NCBI GenBank assembly: GCA_905331475.1
Contig: CAJNYU010002903.1
Location: 24,502 to 88,501, forward strand
Direction: 5' to 3'
Source: Rotaria socialis
Taxonomy: Eukaryota; Rotifera; Eurotatoria; Philodinida; Philodinidae
Length of the DNA: 64,000 bases
Part shown: positions 11,738 through 24,257 of the stretch, in pieces
Layout: every line of letters starts with the position of its first letter
Numbering within the stretch: the stretch's first letter is position 1
The notes under the pieces: generated by a model
Told to the model about the DNA's origin: nothing
What the model saw: only the letters and a program-made list of their open reading frames with translations
The model's database searches: none
Position numbers and translations under genes: made by a program

Positions 11738-14700
11738 CTATAACCATATTTCGAATTGACTATCTTTACAAATAATTTCATATGTGTCACAATGATTTAG
11801 ACGTAGCGAATGAATTTCGAAATAATTTCGTACTTGTCGATCATTTTGTGTGTACTTATCTAAAATATATTTATTTGTTCGTTGAATTTTTAAGCTAATT
11901 AAATCAATGAAAACATCTAAAATTGTTTTAATAATTTTAATATCAGCATACAGTTTTGGATTAATATCAATAGTCAAATGTTCTAGATACGGAAATAATG
12001 TCGGTAGATTGTTTAATAAACGGTTTAAACGATTTTGTCGATCGATTTGCATACAATTTAATTCGAGCGTTTTTATATTAGTTAAGTAAACTGCATTAGG
12101 CGAAGGAATTTTAAGAAAATATTTTAATAGTAACGGACCTGTAGCTGTTAATGTTGTTAAGCATGGTGCAAACGAAAATATTAATGGAAACAATCGACCA
12201 TCGCATTCATTTACAATGAGATGTTTCATTTGACGGAATGATACATTCAATGATTTCGAACAAGTATTTAATGCATCATTTACTGGTAAAACAATATTTT
12301 GTATTTGTAATGTATGCGTTTTCGAACAGTATTGTTTAAATAAATGAATTAATTGTTGACTAATATCACTGATGGTACCTTGTGTTGCATCAAGAACGAT
12401 TTTTCTGACCGAACTGAAACTTTTTTCATAGATGACATTATTGAATAAACGTGAATTCGACGTTGATAATTTTAAGGTATCAAATGCATAGGGTAATGTA
12501 AATAATTTAAAACGTGTTTTATTTGAATGCGGACGCCAAATCATATGTCCTATGGGCCAATGCAATTGAAACGATGAAAATGAAGAAATTATTGGATTTA
12601 GACGTAATTGAATATCATCCAGTGGCATATCAAAACAGAGTTGAAGCTGCTTTAAACGTGGAAATGAATTTTCAAGAAAGATTTCCCAACGGTGTCCACT
12701 AAAATATAGAGAATTTTGTTTTTTCCCTAGCGATCAATCATTCAACGAGAGTACTGAAAAGTAAATCCTATGACCTGAGTGAGTCGTCAGGAAAATAATG
12801 AAGAAAATTAGATTTTATTAATAACGCGAAGGTTTCGTTGAACTTATGATCGAATGTTTACTAGGAAAATAATTAGAATTTTAGTGTTTAATAAAGAATA
12901 GAAGATGCATTTCCTTGGCAAATTTGAATATCAATAGTTCATGTTCATGTCATGCTATACATTTTACTAAATACGACACAGAAGTTTTATAGAACTTTTC
13001 AACCTTCGTTTTAAGAAGTCATTCTTGACAAATAGACTTTTTAAATTGGCGGAAAAGACCAGCGTTTAATATTAACTTTGCACTGCCCTACTAATTACTA
13101 ACACACAATACGCACACGTGTCAGTGGTGGCAGCTTATTTTTATTTAGAAACACCCCCTGGCTCTTGACATAATGACGACCTAAAAATATTGATGCTTTT
13201 CTCAACTCTTTACTAATTCCATCAGATCATCGGCCTACCTAACAACAAAGAAACAGAATCGACCGTTAAGATAAACAAAAATCTACTATTCGATCAAAAT
13301 AGAAGAAAAGTCATATAGTAATTTCTATCATTAAATGCATGACAAGAACTGACCCCCCGAAGCTAAATCGCTAACAATCGGATTGTTCAATAGAAATGTC
13401 CGTAGATTTCCTCAAATGCATACTAATGAATTTTAGACACACGTCTCTATGTAACTGAAACTTCCGCACCATCGAAATATGACTTACTTGAAATAATTTT
13501 GATCCAATGTTGTACGATTGAAATAAGCAAGTCGTTCTAATTTCGCTGCTCGTATTCGACTTGTCATTAATAGAACAAACCGATCAAACGTTAATTCACT
13601 GCCTGTGACATCTAATTCAAAATCAACTAAATCTATCGGCGGTTTACCACATAACGGTACATTCAATGGGGCTTGGTCAGCAAATAATTTTACACTTAAT
13701 TTTTTTAAATTTGGTACATGTTCTAGAAGAAGTAATAGACTATCAAATGATCGCAATGGAATTGTTAACTGTTTTAAATGATCATAATTTGTAGGTATAT
13801 CAGTTTTATCAACAAATTGCAAATAATCATTATTATGCATTTCGACTGAAATTGATTCTAGTGTTTTGATTTGTGTTGAACCAAAGAGATGATGTTGTAA
13901 ACAACTTTTATAGGTTGTTTCACTTGTTGATGACGATGGCCGTTGAATACGTATATGTAATGTTCGAATAGACATATGTTTAAGTTTTGAAAAAACAAGA
14001 TTGATTTCATCGATTGTCGGATCAATTAAAGAGATATGTTCCAATAATGGAAAACGAAACACATTTAAATCGATGCGAAACACTTGTTTGATTGCATACT
14101 AAAATTTAGATTTTCAAAAATTTACTGTTCAAAACATTGTCATATTTCTGCTAAAAACAAACTTAATCGCAGATTTTTTTAACTTTATCGTTGTTAACAT
14201 ACAAATTTTCGGAAAACAACGATTACTGTAGGGCGCGGAAGTCGGGCGGTACGGCCCTGGTGATTATTGTTACTGTCAGTCTCCAACAGATATTACTATG
14301 TCTGAATTCTGCATCTATTAATTATCGTTATTATTGAAGACTTGCCAAGTTCAATCTTTTTCTTTTAGAAAAATAAGAATAATTACCTGATTATTTAATG
14401 TCAACGATTTAGCATTGCCAAGATGATTTCGAATGTGTTCAAATTGTTTAATTGATAATTTCGAACAGTCAATATGATGTGTGAATGGTTGAAGAAGTTG
14501 ATTGAACCGTTGATTAAGATTTAGAAAAGCATAGAAAACATCTGATTGAGATAAATATTTAAATATTTCAAAAAGAATTTCATTCGGTAAACTAGTTTCA
14601 AATTTTGTTGCCGGCTTCGGTTTGTCACAAAAATAATCGTTTGTTGTTATTTGTTTAAAATCTAAAATGAAAACAAATGTGTCACATGCTGAATTTTGTT

Positions 14701-14938
14701 TTTAATTTCAAGTATTACCTTCCCGATCATTAAAAAAAACAATCGAACAAACTTGATTTTCACTTCCGGCCGTTGTTGCTGATAGAGCCCGTCGTTTGAC
14801 TCTCGAAGAATTACAACTATGAATTTCGTCTAAAGGACGTTTATTACAATTTGGAATTCGTACTGGTAGCACGCCACTATTTGTTTTTGAACGATCACGT
14901 CGTTTATGTTTTCTTGTTGATTTCGGTGCATCAGACAT
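11738..14938 (-). CDS. F-box / leucine-rich-repeat-like protein (rotifer-type F-box family)
   Basis: Exons on the minus strand, 14938-14719, 14661-14387, 14098-13488 and 12698-11738, sum to 2067 nt (688 residues) in one frame. Residues ~75-130 are an F-box: SLPNEILFEIFKYLSQSDVF followed by YAFLNLNQRFNQLL. The rest is repetitive, with recurrent Leu/Ile-rich units (FPLLEHISLIDP, LKQLTIPL, VPNLKKLSVKLF, LEHLTIDINP) and the block GHRWEIFLENSFPRLKQL that I associate with large bdelloid F-box families. F-box proteins bring substrates to SCF (Skp1-cullin-F-box) ubiquitin ligases; the target is unknown. The N terminus is basic (MSDAPKSTRKHKRRDRSK). An in-frame upstream ATG at 15016 would add 26 residues; I prefer 14938 because the extension has no family resemblance. 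The 789-bp intron 12699-13487 holds no coding sequence I recognise. Confidence 0.75.
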
Positions 14939-15016
14939 TAGAAATTCAATTATTCGATTTACGTAAGATTTGTTTTCTCTGAATGAACAAATAAAACCTT
15001 TCTTGGTTGATTTCAC

Positions 15017-18000
15017 GTGATCTAAACACTTTGGCTAGATGTAACAAGAACGTTGTTTTGGTTAATACAGGACACCAATAAAATTATTTTCTTGATAGAT
15101 GGCGTTTCGAGGAAATGCCAAATATAATTTTCATCTATTTGTGAAATCATAAATCGAACAGGCTGGAATTAATTTATTGACCGAGGAAAACATTTTTCCT
15201 CTTAAGATAACTCGTGTTAATGAAGGTATTTGCTTTTTGATGAAACTCCGAGAAATTATATTTAGACTACTTGGTTAGATACTTAAATTTCTCAAATAAT
15301 TAATCACGTTCTCTTTACTAATGATTGCTTCGAGCATATTTTAATTAAAAATATACTATTTTTAGGCCTTTCAACTTGTCATGAGTAGAAAATAGCAAAG
15401 AAACGATGTTCAGGCAGTCGTTTATCCGTGAGAAGCAAAGATCCTGAACTAGATTTTATATTTCAATGCTTTAATTAAAATCAAAGCACACAATTTCAAG
15501 GATATTCTAAATGATTTATACTTTATGGATTATATTTGTTCATGAATTTTGACTTTGTTTTCTGTTTAACATATTGATAAATAGACGAATCAATGTGTGA
15601 AATAAAAAGTGACTTGTTACCATGTGAATAATTGAAGAACATAATTTTAACTCCTACCTCGCTAAAACTGATGAAATTTTGCCTATTTTCGCACTCCCCG
15701 CCGTCTAATAATTAAAATATTCCTTTTTTTTTATCAAATCTATGTCATAATTTGTAAAGCAAGCTTCAAATTCATGCTACCTTTTGTACTTGAAGTAAGA
15801 ATAGTCTGGTCATATCATTACACTGCTTGTCAGGAATAGCTCGTTTTAATTAATTTTTTATATTCATTTGGTGCATATTATTAACAATCTATTCGATGTC
15901 ATGATTTGTGGAGTTGATGTTAGCAGCCATCTTTGTTTTACTTATGTCAGCTGCAAATGAGCAACGATCATGTAACAAAAAAAGGATTTACTCGATAATA
16001 TATTTATTTTCTTTCAGTATGATTTAATATGAAATCATATATTTAATGAAAATACACCTGTAGGAGGGTTATTCAAGATGATTTTACTCTATCATCTGTC
16101 CTATTTTCTAGTAGCGTCATGCTTTAAGTTCATGTAGTCGAAGTCATGAGCCATCTTCTAGATAATTTCTTTTTCTTTAATGAATTTCTAGGAAATCTCG
16201 TATATTCTTCCCCGCAAAGAAAAACATTGGTTTGAATCTTCTTTCTTGAACATGCATATATTAAGAATAATAGAAGCTAAATATATCTAAATCTATATAT
16301 ATATATATATATATGTAATCTTTCATTAACGCGGTTCTTTTACGCTGGTGTTTAGTTTGTTCGATATAAAAAGTAGACGTTGATGGATTGATTATTATTG
16401 TGTTGATGTAAGTAGACACGAATCTTTTTTTCCTATGAATGAAACGTAAATATCCAATCAATGTTAGCTTGTAAATATTCTTAGAGAATAGATTTTTTCA
16501 AAAACATCTTCATTAACAGTTAAATTAAGCAAAGTCTAAAAGAAGGAAGTTAATTTTCTTAACTATTTACATGAAAATGAATAGAAATAAATCTCATCTT
16601 TACAAAGATGAAAGCTTTTTTTCTACGTTTCATTTTCGAGATTTTTTCTGGAACATAAGTAATTTATCTACATAGGAATCTCAAGATGTTTAATCTTCGC
16701 AATGATGATATTACGAATGAGAAAAGTAGGCTGATATGATTTTTGAAAGTTCATGTTTTTCAATTGCATTTAGTTATGGAATTTTTCGAACGATTGAATT
16801 CAATAGTAACTCTATTTTTATTTGTAATTATTATTAATATTTTATAAGCTTCGAAGTAATGCATGAATTGATTCATCATCCGACTTGCAAAGTTCATCGT
16901 AGTTCGAAGAATATCTTATTCAATATTCTAAGTATACTGACACCGTCTTTATTAATTATTAACTCAACCTTTTATTTTACGTATACATGGTTATTCATGA
17001 CTATCATATTTTGTACGAAGCGTTCAGATTTGCATGCGACCTAATAATGGCCCTTTTAGTATTCATTGTGTAAACTCGTGCTCTACTCTATCAAATAGAA
17101 TATGTCATCGCCTAATTTATATTCAACGTTGATATGCTTTGAAAAATATCAATTGCACAGAGAAATACTCAAAACAATTTAGCGGTGAATATTGATAAGT
17201 TTGTTTTGCAGTTTTAAAGTATCGTTCTGAAACTAATTATGTGATTGGTCTTTTCGCTTGCTTCTCCTAGTGATCGGCGGCTCATCATAAACTCAAAGTA
17301 AAATAACTGAGAATTCAACTCTGACGGAATCGAAATGATTGAAAGAAATTTTGTTAGAAGTTAACATATGAGTTATATATTAATGCAACAGTCAAACTCT
17401 TATGCAAAACAAGTTCCACCGTTCGCTTCATTTCTATGTTTTTTTTCTCAACGAATTTTAATGATTGGTCGCCATCTTCAATAAATTATTCTATGGCAAT
17501 ATAAACTGTTCACTTCTTAGTGATTCGCTTACTGTTTTTGTTTATCCCCTCAGCAGATCAATGTGACATTGCTAAATTACACAACAAAATCCGGAGATTT
17601 TCGAAGCGAAAAATGTGGTGTGCCACAGTTTGATTGAAAGGAAAACTATTGAGAAGAAAAGATTGAATGAAAACGGGACTCAAATCGAAACTGTCGGAAA
17701 AGCGGTCTTGATATAATAGATAATGTGGTTTTATAACTCCAATGAAATATTCAGATGGATAATCATTTGTTGTTGCTAAACGGAAGCAAATGACTTTGTT
17801 CTCTCTTTTCTGTACCTGTGACCTTATATAATAACAATTTTTGTTGCAACGTTAAACTCATTTTATACAATAAATAGTATTCCCTTGGATCAAACTACAG
17901 CCAGCCAAAAGTGAAGACCTATAATAATGTGTGATATTTCGGGCATTTATTCGCAGAGATTCATGTAAATCTAAATCAATGTGAGTACAAAACTGCGACC

Positions 18001-18420
18001 TTAAACTCATTCTCATTCTTACAAACACGCCCAATTGCTCTAGATCAATATCATAGTGCTTATCGTTTTTTCTATGTTATTTCGTCGTTTCTGCATGGTT
18101 TTTGATCATAATCTCTTGAGAATTAAAAGAATTTTTTATACAGTTGTATTTTTCTTTGATTGAATTATCACTAATTATCTTTTCCGATCACTGTACTCGT
18201 AGTCACTCTATATAATTCAGCCATGCTGACTAAAATCAGTATAGACGTCAATTCACATTTTTTTCTGACCCTTTTACTGGCGCGAAGAAAAAAATTAGCA
18301 ACCATGAAACTATTGTTTCGATATTCGAATAGATTTAGCATTCATATATTAGTCATGTCATACGGTATTAATTAGTAAATAATAGATGAGCACAACATGA
18401 CAACACAGAAATAAGAGAAT
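15017..18420. other. AT-rich intergenic stretch without recognised genes
   Basis: About 3.4 kb between the divergent F-box and receptor genes. Open frames are short, lack family resemblance and do not join by plausible splice sites. A (TA)n microsatellite lies at 16293-16314. I see no RNA gene or element with clear inverted ends. Confidence 0.5.
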
Positions 18421-21250
18421 AAAGAACAAGCGTCAGCCAAAAAAAAAACACAAGCGAGGAAGCTCAGTCAGTACAGAAAACAACAATCCAATCTGCCATT
18501 AGCATTGTTTGCGTGTGCGATTTGCAAGTGCTGTTCAGTAGACAAGTAAAAGGAAACAAATTGCGTATGACGGATGTGGGTTGCCTTCATCGTTAAAAGT
18601 CATTGTGATTGTGCATCGGAATATTTTCTTTCTTCGATTGTTTGGTTAATCTACCTATGGTTTTTATTTTTGTAAAAACCATCACGTATGAATATTTAAA
18701 TATGGGTAAGTATTTATGGTGACTCGTGTCGATTATAGATAGTGACGTTTTCGCATTTGTTTACGCTTCAGGAAGTTGACTTCTATGTGATTCGCTATCG
18801 TTGTTTGTTAATACTTTTAATATTCTCTTTTATCTTCTCTATATAATAGAGAATACTATAGTTAGCTCACGTAGAAAAATATCTAATAGAAGAGCAGAGT
18901 TGTGCCTCAACTATTAAGAGTTATCTAAGTACATAATGTAATATATTTTTTGTTTCTCAATGGTAAGTAAAGAAAATAAGTATTTCAAGTTATTGTTTTT
19001 GTTCAATGACCTTACATATAATATATATTGAAAGCATTCTTCAAAGAGAAAAAATACAAAGTGCCTACTAATTATATTTTGATGAAGTCCAACTAAAAGG
19101 GCAAAACACAAGAAAAAGTTGATTAGGTCTATATAAACAACAAAAATAAAATGAGAAAACCTTGAATTTTCATTGAGAGTTTAATGATTGTATCTTTTAT
19201 GTTTTTTTTTTGAGTAAGGAAAAAAAGATTTCTTTAATGTAATCAATATATACGTATACGGCAGTTTTATTGCACTATAAGGTATTTGCGTATATACGCA
19301 TTCATAGTGTTAAAAAATAACTCATCTCAGACTTCATCAGGTATCTATAGATAATACGATTTCATTGGAAAACAAAACTCAATAGACGAAAAGAATTAAT
19401 AATATGATTCTTTTATGTTGAACTTGTAACATTTTTGAAATTTTATCGATTATTCCTGGTACAAAGCACTAGATTCCGAAACATTGGCAATTTATTTATA
19501 AAAGAAAAAAAATAGCCTACTTTAAAATAGATCAAAAGAAGAGAGAAAACAATTAGTAAGTAATTCTCCGTTTTTCTATTTCTGTTCTATATTTGGGTCG
19601 TCAGAACGTACCTTCTCATAGGATAATAAAAGTTACATCTCTCTTTTTCATTTGCTGTATTTCTAAATTATTCAGTTATTTCTCTAGTTCAATATCACGA
19701 CTGCATAGAGTGTGGAAGCAGTAGATATCTATAATTAACATGTTTATCTTTTAAGGTTTCATGAAAGCTATTCAAAACAGACCGTTGATAATTAGGGTTT
19801 TTTTTGCATCACGAAGAATTTTAGCGCTCTAACGAAATTTACTCTGATTAGCGTATAAACCATTTACTTTGTACGATAGTTATATTTTATCTATGAAAGC
19901 AACAGGAAATCCTCGCCCAGTCCCATTCTGATTGATATAATTAAATCTAGTTTCCAATTTGTTTTCTCTTTTATAAAAACTTCTTTTGTAACGATTACAA
20001 TTCGAGTCTTTGTCTGAGGATAAAACCTTTCTGAGAACTTTTATCTTTATTTAGTATTATTTTCGTTATCAACATCTAAATAAGTAATAGATTGTTTTTA
20101 ATGCACTAGTATATGCATGTCCGAGAGTGCTAATAACATCTATACTATTATTGTTGATATAATACTTAGCTCAGAATTGATTTATATCCTGTTTATTGTC
20201 TCGATTTTATGTTAATTGTTCTCTTCTGCTCAAAGCATTTTTCTTTTATCTTTCAATAGATACCTTTTATTATTATTATTACTACGGTGAAAATTCTTCG
20301 AATATGTTCGCAGATTGAATGTTTTATAGATTCATTTTTGTGATAGGAAAATTTATCTCATATTCTTTGCTTTGCATGGAATATCAGCCGAGTCTAGGAA
20401 TATCATATTTCTACTCTCCCCAAACACGTACTATCATGTGGCTTCAATATTCAGCTTTCTTTCTCTCTCTGGATAGTTCTATATAGAATAACTACGCATG
20501 ATAGTTTTTAATTGAGCAAAACGAAACATTTTCCCGTTTTACTGCATTACAACGTGCGTCATTACCTCCCTTAGGTTTTTTTCAAACAATAATATCAAAC
20601 TAATACACTAGTGTTGACGTATTCATTCGTATTTTGTAGTATAAAACGATCGATTCATAGAAAATGTTATTGGAAACTCTCGACAAGAAAAATGAGCGCT
20701 ATCAATGTTAATAACCGTAGGCGTTACTTTTCCTTAGGCCTATGAATTGTTTTGGAAAAAATGCTTTCTGTTTTTTTCTTGCTATAGGCTTATTCTTTGA
20801 TGAATTTTTATTTTTATTAATTTTGATCTCGGAAAAAAAACATTTCAGAATTGATCTATAATAGAAATCTATGAAAGTCATACGAGAATATTTAATTTCA
20901 TCGTATAATAAAAGTTAAAAGAGAAATTTATTATCTCTAATAGAAAATTTAACTCTTTCGCATTTCTTTTTTGTTTGTTTCTACACGCATTGAGAAGTGC
21001 ATTTAATTTTTCAGACGTTACTCGCGCGTCAAATATTTCATCTCCTTTAATAAATCAAGTTCTCTTATCTACATTTTTCTTCTTCTTGTAGATCATTGCC
21101 TACAATTTATAAGAGAAACTGTCGTTTAAGCTAATTATCGTCAAGAACTTTTTTTTGTAAATCTTTGCTAGCGATTATGATGATGATGAAGCAACGCCGT
21201 CATTTTTATTTATAATAAAAGCTGCTGGCTTCCTTGTAAACAAAATTTTC
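18421..21250 (+). promoter_or_regulatory. possible 5' UTR exon and long 5' UTR intron of the receptor gene
   Basis: Inference. A stretch at about 18440-18704 is less AT-rich than its surroundings and ends in TATGG/GTAAGTAT, a strong donor. The first good acceptor before the receptor ATG (TTCTTCTTCTTGTAG, ending 21090) lies 2.4 kb downstream. Joining them would give an untranslated leader ending 160 bp before the ATG at 21251. No coding exon is seen between. RNA-seq would settle it. Confidence 0.3.
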
Positions 21251-22864
21251 ATGAATTCAAATCAATCAAATTCAAATACATTGCCAAGTTATAAATTATA
21301 TTTTGATGATGTCGAAGAAATATTTCTCAATACAATATCAGTTAAATATTTACTCATTTCATCGATAGTAATATTTCTATTAACATTCGCTAGTATTATT
21401 ATATTAATATACCGATCAAGAAAAATCTTTCTTGGTTCTCTTATACCATTTATATATTCATTATTATTCTATGATTTCATTCAATTGTTATCAATAATTT
21501 TACTTAAATATAATTTATCGAATGCCAATAAAAAATATTTTGGTGAAATATGTCGTTGGCCTTATTATTTAAAAGCTTCATCGGAAGCAGGACAATGTAT
21601 AACATTAATTTTCATCTATGGTATACGTTGTCAAAAAGTTCGATACTTTCTAAAACATAAACATCTACCAAATTCAAGTTATATACATTCTCGTGCATTA
21701 ACATTTGTTTGCATATTATTTATTATCTATGTTAATAATTGGATAACACATTTAAAAGTTGAAAAAATTCATTTAGTGACATTGAATGAATCAAATTATG
21801 GTTTAAATATTCAAGAATATCCGATCACATTCTATGGAATTAATGATGTTAAATTAAATGATCATAGACACTTTTATTCTGACCTCGATAGGTACGCACA
21901 AAATTATGAAAAAACTCAATTAGAACAAAGTCAATCCGGAATTATTATTCAAAATCAAAAGCATGATTCAATAGATGAAATATTAATAAAAATACCCTAT
22001 AATAATTTTTTTGCCCAAAATAAACCGACGACACTTAATAGAACGCGGAGAACCTTTGAAGATCGTTCGAATATCACCAATAAAACATTTTATGGAAATA
22101 ACTCTTATCGTATCAATCGGTGTACATATGATCAAAACAATTATCTCCTAGTAAATTTCCTGTCTTTAATACATTCAATTTTTTACTTTATAATACTCTG
22201 CTATTATTTAACCACAATTTATCGATATAAAATTCCACATATAGGCACAGCTTATCGTCAAAAATTACATCATGATGTACTTCAAATTGGACGGAGAAGA
22301 TATGTTGATCATGATAAACAACTGATTCTATTGACTCATTTACGACATTTTCAATATCTAATCGCATATTGCCATACAACATTTACAATCATTCGTCTTG
22401 TTTATATTTGTTCATTTACATTTATTTCATGTATAATTCAAACACCATTTCAATGGTTAACAATGAAAATATTCTATTACTCTCTTTTTACTATTGTCTA
22501 TTACTCAATACCATTACGCGTAACATTATTGTTTCTCTATTTATTTTTAAGTTTATTTTCTTCTCATATTCATTCAATATTTTATTATATATTTCATACA
22601 AAATTACATTTTTCATGTCAACTACAAAAGCCGACCATTCGCTTTCATTTACGTTTTGTGCAATATCATCAAAGAAATATAAAATGTGTTAAACAATCAA
22701 ATGATTCACTGGCACTTGATTTGACATCATCGGGTTACGATGAACCATTGTCGATATTCCCACATGAAACTATTGCTATCTACGATGGAAATAGTAGTAG
22801 TCACAATCCAGCAAGAACAAGTAGTTGTGGTATTGCTATCGAATCAGAACATGGTAAAGTGTGA
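21251..22864 (+). CDS. orphan seven-transmembrane receptor-like protein (rhodopsin-class-like)
   Basis: Single coding exon, 537 residues. Hydrophobic segments at roughly residues 31-55, 60-85, 105-128, 148-167, 297-323, 370-398 and 409-441 fit seven membrane helices. A Cys at the outer end of helix 3 (GEICRWPYY) and one in the second outer loop (INRCTYDQNN) could form the disulfide typical of rhodopsin-like receptors. The usual DRY is replaced by GIRC, and helix 7 has SIPLRVTLLF instead of NPxxY, so this is a divergent receptor. The second outer loop is unusually long (about 130 residues), has several N-glycosylation sequons (NES, NRT, NIT, NKT, NNS) and an RTRR motif that fits a furin-type site. 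The ligand cannot be named. A polyadenylation signal lies at 22910-22915. It may alternatively be a non-GPCR polytopic membrane protein. Confidence 0.6.
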   Translation: MNSNQSNSNTLPSYKLYFDDVEEIFLNTISVKYLLISSIVIFLLTFASIIILIYRSRKIFLGSLIPFIYSLLFYDFIQLLSIILLKYNLSNANKKYFGEICRWPYYLKASSEAGQCITLIFIYGIRCQKVRYFLKHKHLPNSSYIHSRALTFVCILFIIYVNNWITHLKVEKIHLVTLNESNYGLNIQEYPITFYGINDVKLNDHRHFYSDLDRYAQNYEKTQLEQSQSGIIIQNQKHDSIDEILIKIPYNNFFAQNKPTTLNRTRRTFEDRSNITNKTFYGNNSYRINRCTYDQNNYLLVNFLSLIHSIFYFIILCYYLTTIYRYKIPHIGTAYRQKLHHDVLQIGRRRYVDHDKQLILLTHLRHFQYLIAYCHTTFTIIRLVYICSFTFISCIIQTPFQWLTMKIFYYSLFTIVYYSIPLRVTLLFLYLFLSLFSSHIHSIFYYIFHTKLHFSCQLQKPTIRFHLRFVQYHQRNIKCVKQSNDSLALDLTSSGYDEPLSIFPHETIAIYDGNSSSHNPARTSSCGIAIESEHGKV

Positions 22865-24257
22865 TTCAAATTTATTTTGTTTTTCGTAGTTTGTTTAATA
22901 TGAAGCAAAAATAAAATAAAATTATACTCGAAAAAGAAAAGACTTTTGTTCAAAAAAATAAAACAACTAACAATTCAAAAACTAATTTGTCATTCTCGGA
23001 GTAAATTGAGGAGTACAATTTACTAGTCAATAGTAAAATATAGATGGGTTTCTTTTGACTATATAATTTTCTTTGTAGCTGTACTTTGTACTCCCATCGT
23101 AATTATATATGTTTGATTCTGTTCTTAGCTATTCGATCTATTTCTATTAATTGAAGATTATCTATACATTGCTGCCTTCTCATTTTATAGTAATGATTAT
23201 AATTCTTCGTTGGTCCCTTCTTTTACAAGTCGATGAGCAGGCAAATGTATTTTTATGCTAATCAGTTCAGATAGTTCGTGAACTTTTCCTTTTATTCCAC
23301 TAGGAAAATGTTTATCTGATAAAAATAACAGTCAATAGACAAGTTCTAACTAATATCCTGTTTAAGAAAGTTAAATATTATGAAACAAATTATCAGTGAT
23401 AATAGAATTACAAATATGAAAGTTTGTTTTTGGTTAAAAGTAATATTAGCAATTGACGTTCGCAAATAAGACTCTAAAGAAAACCATAAAGTATTCACAT
23501 GGCCTCATCGCACCTTTAATATGTTCAATGCGATGAGCCAGGGGTCGCTTTTTATTATAAAACGAGATTCAAAATAGTCACGGAATATAATAAAATATTG
23601 CCTACAAATACTACATAACGTTCTAATAAAACCCAAAGAAAGCTTTGATTCCTATCTATCAAATTTCAAATTAAATCTCAACACACCGAGAGAACTGAGC
23701 TCGACTAATTTCAATTAAACATTTGAAAGCGTATGGTACTACAGACAGTGAGGCTGTTTTTATATTTAAACTAGAGAAATATTAAACATCTATCGACAAA
23801 ACAGTGAGGAAATTGACGCGAAACATCTGATGAGATTCTTTTGATAGTGGCTTTTGAATATCTATGCTTTAGGGAATTTGAACTTGAGCTATTCTATAAC
23901 AGGAAGTGTGTATTTTCAAACATATGAAATATTTCAAAAGGTTTTTGACAGAATTTTAGTGAATTTAGCAGACATCCTCTTATGCTTTGATCGCGATAAC
24001 TTTTTTTCTTTTTGTTTCTAAATGAATAGGAATATAAGAGTTAATTTCCATCTAATAAAGTAAACAATGAATTGAAAGCGACATTCAATCAAGCGAAAAT
24101 AATAATAATATACTATTGAATTTTTTGTTTCGAAAAATTCTATTGTAAAAATAGAATTTTTTCTCGGTAAAGATGATAAAAACAACACTCTCGTCCAGGT
24201 AATGTCAAAGTAAACTTTTTATAAACGATTCACCCCTTTAGCACGGTGAGAGCAAGC
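22865..24257. other. 3' flank of the receptor gene; no further gene seen
   Basis: AT-rich non-coding sequence with the receptor polyadenylation signal near its start. The only structure I can point to is a short stem-loop, 23501-23512 with 23529-23539 (GGCCTCATCGCA against TGCGATGAGCC). Confidence 0.5.
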
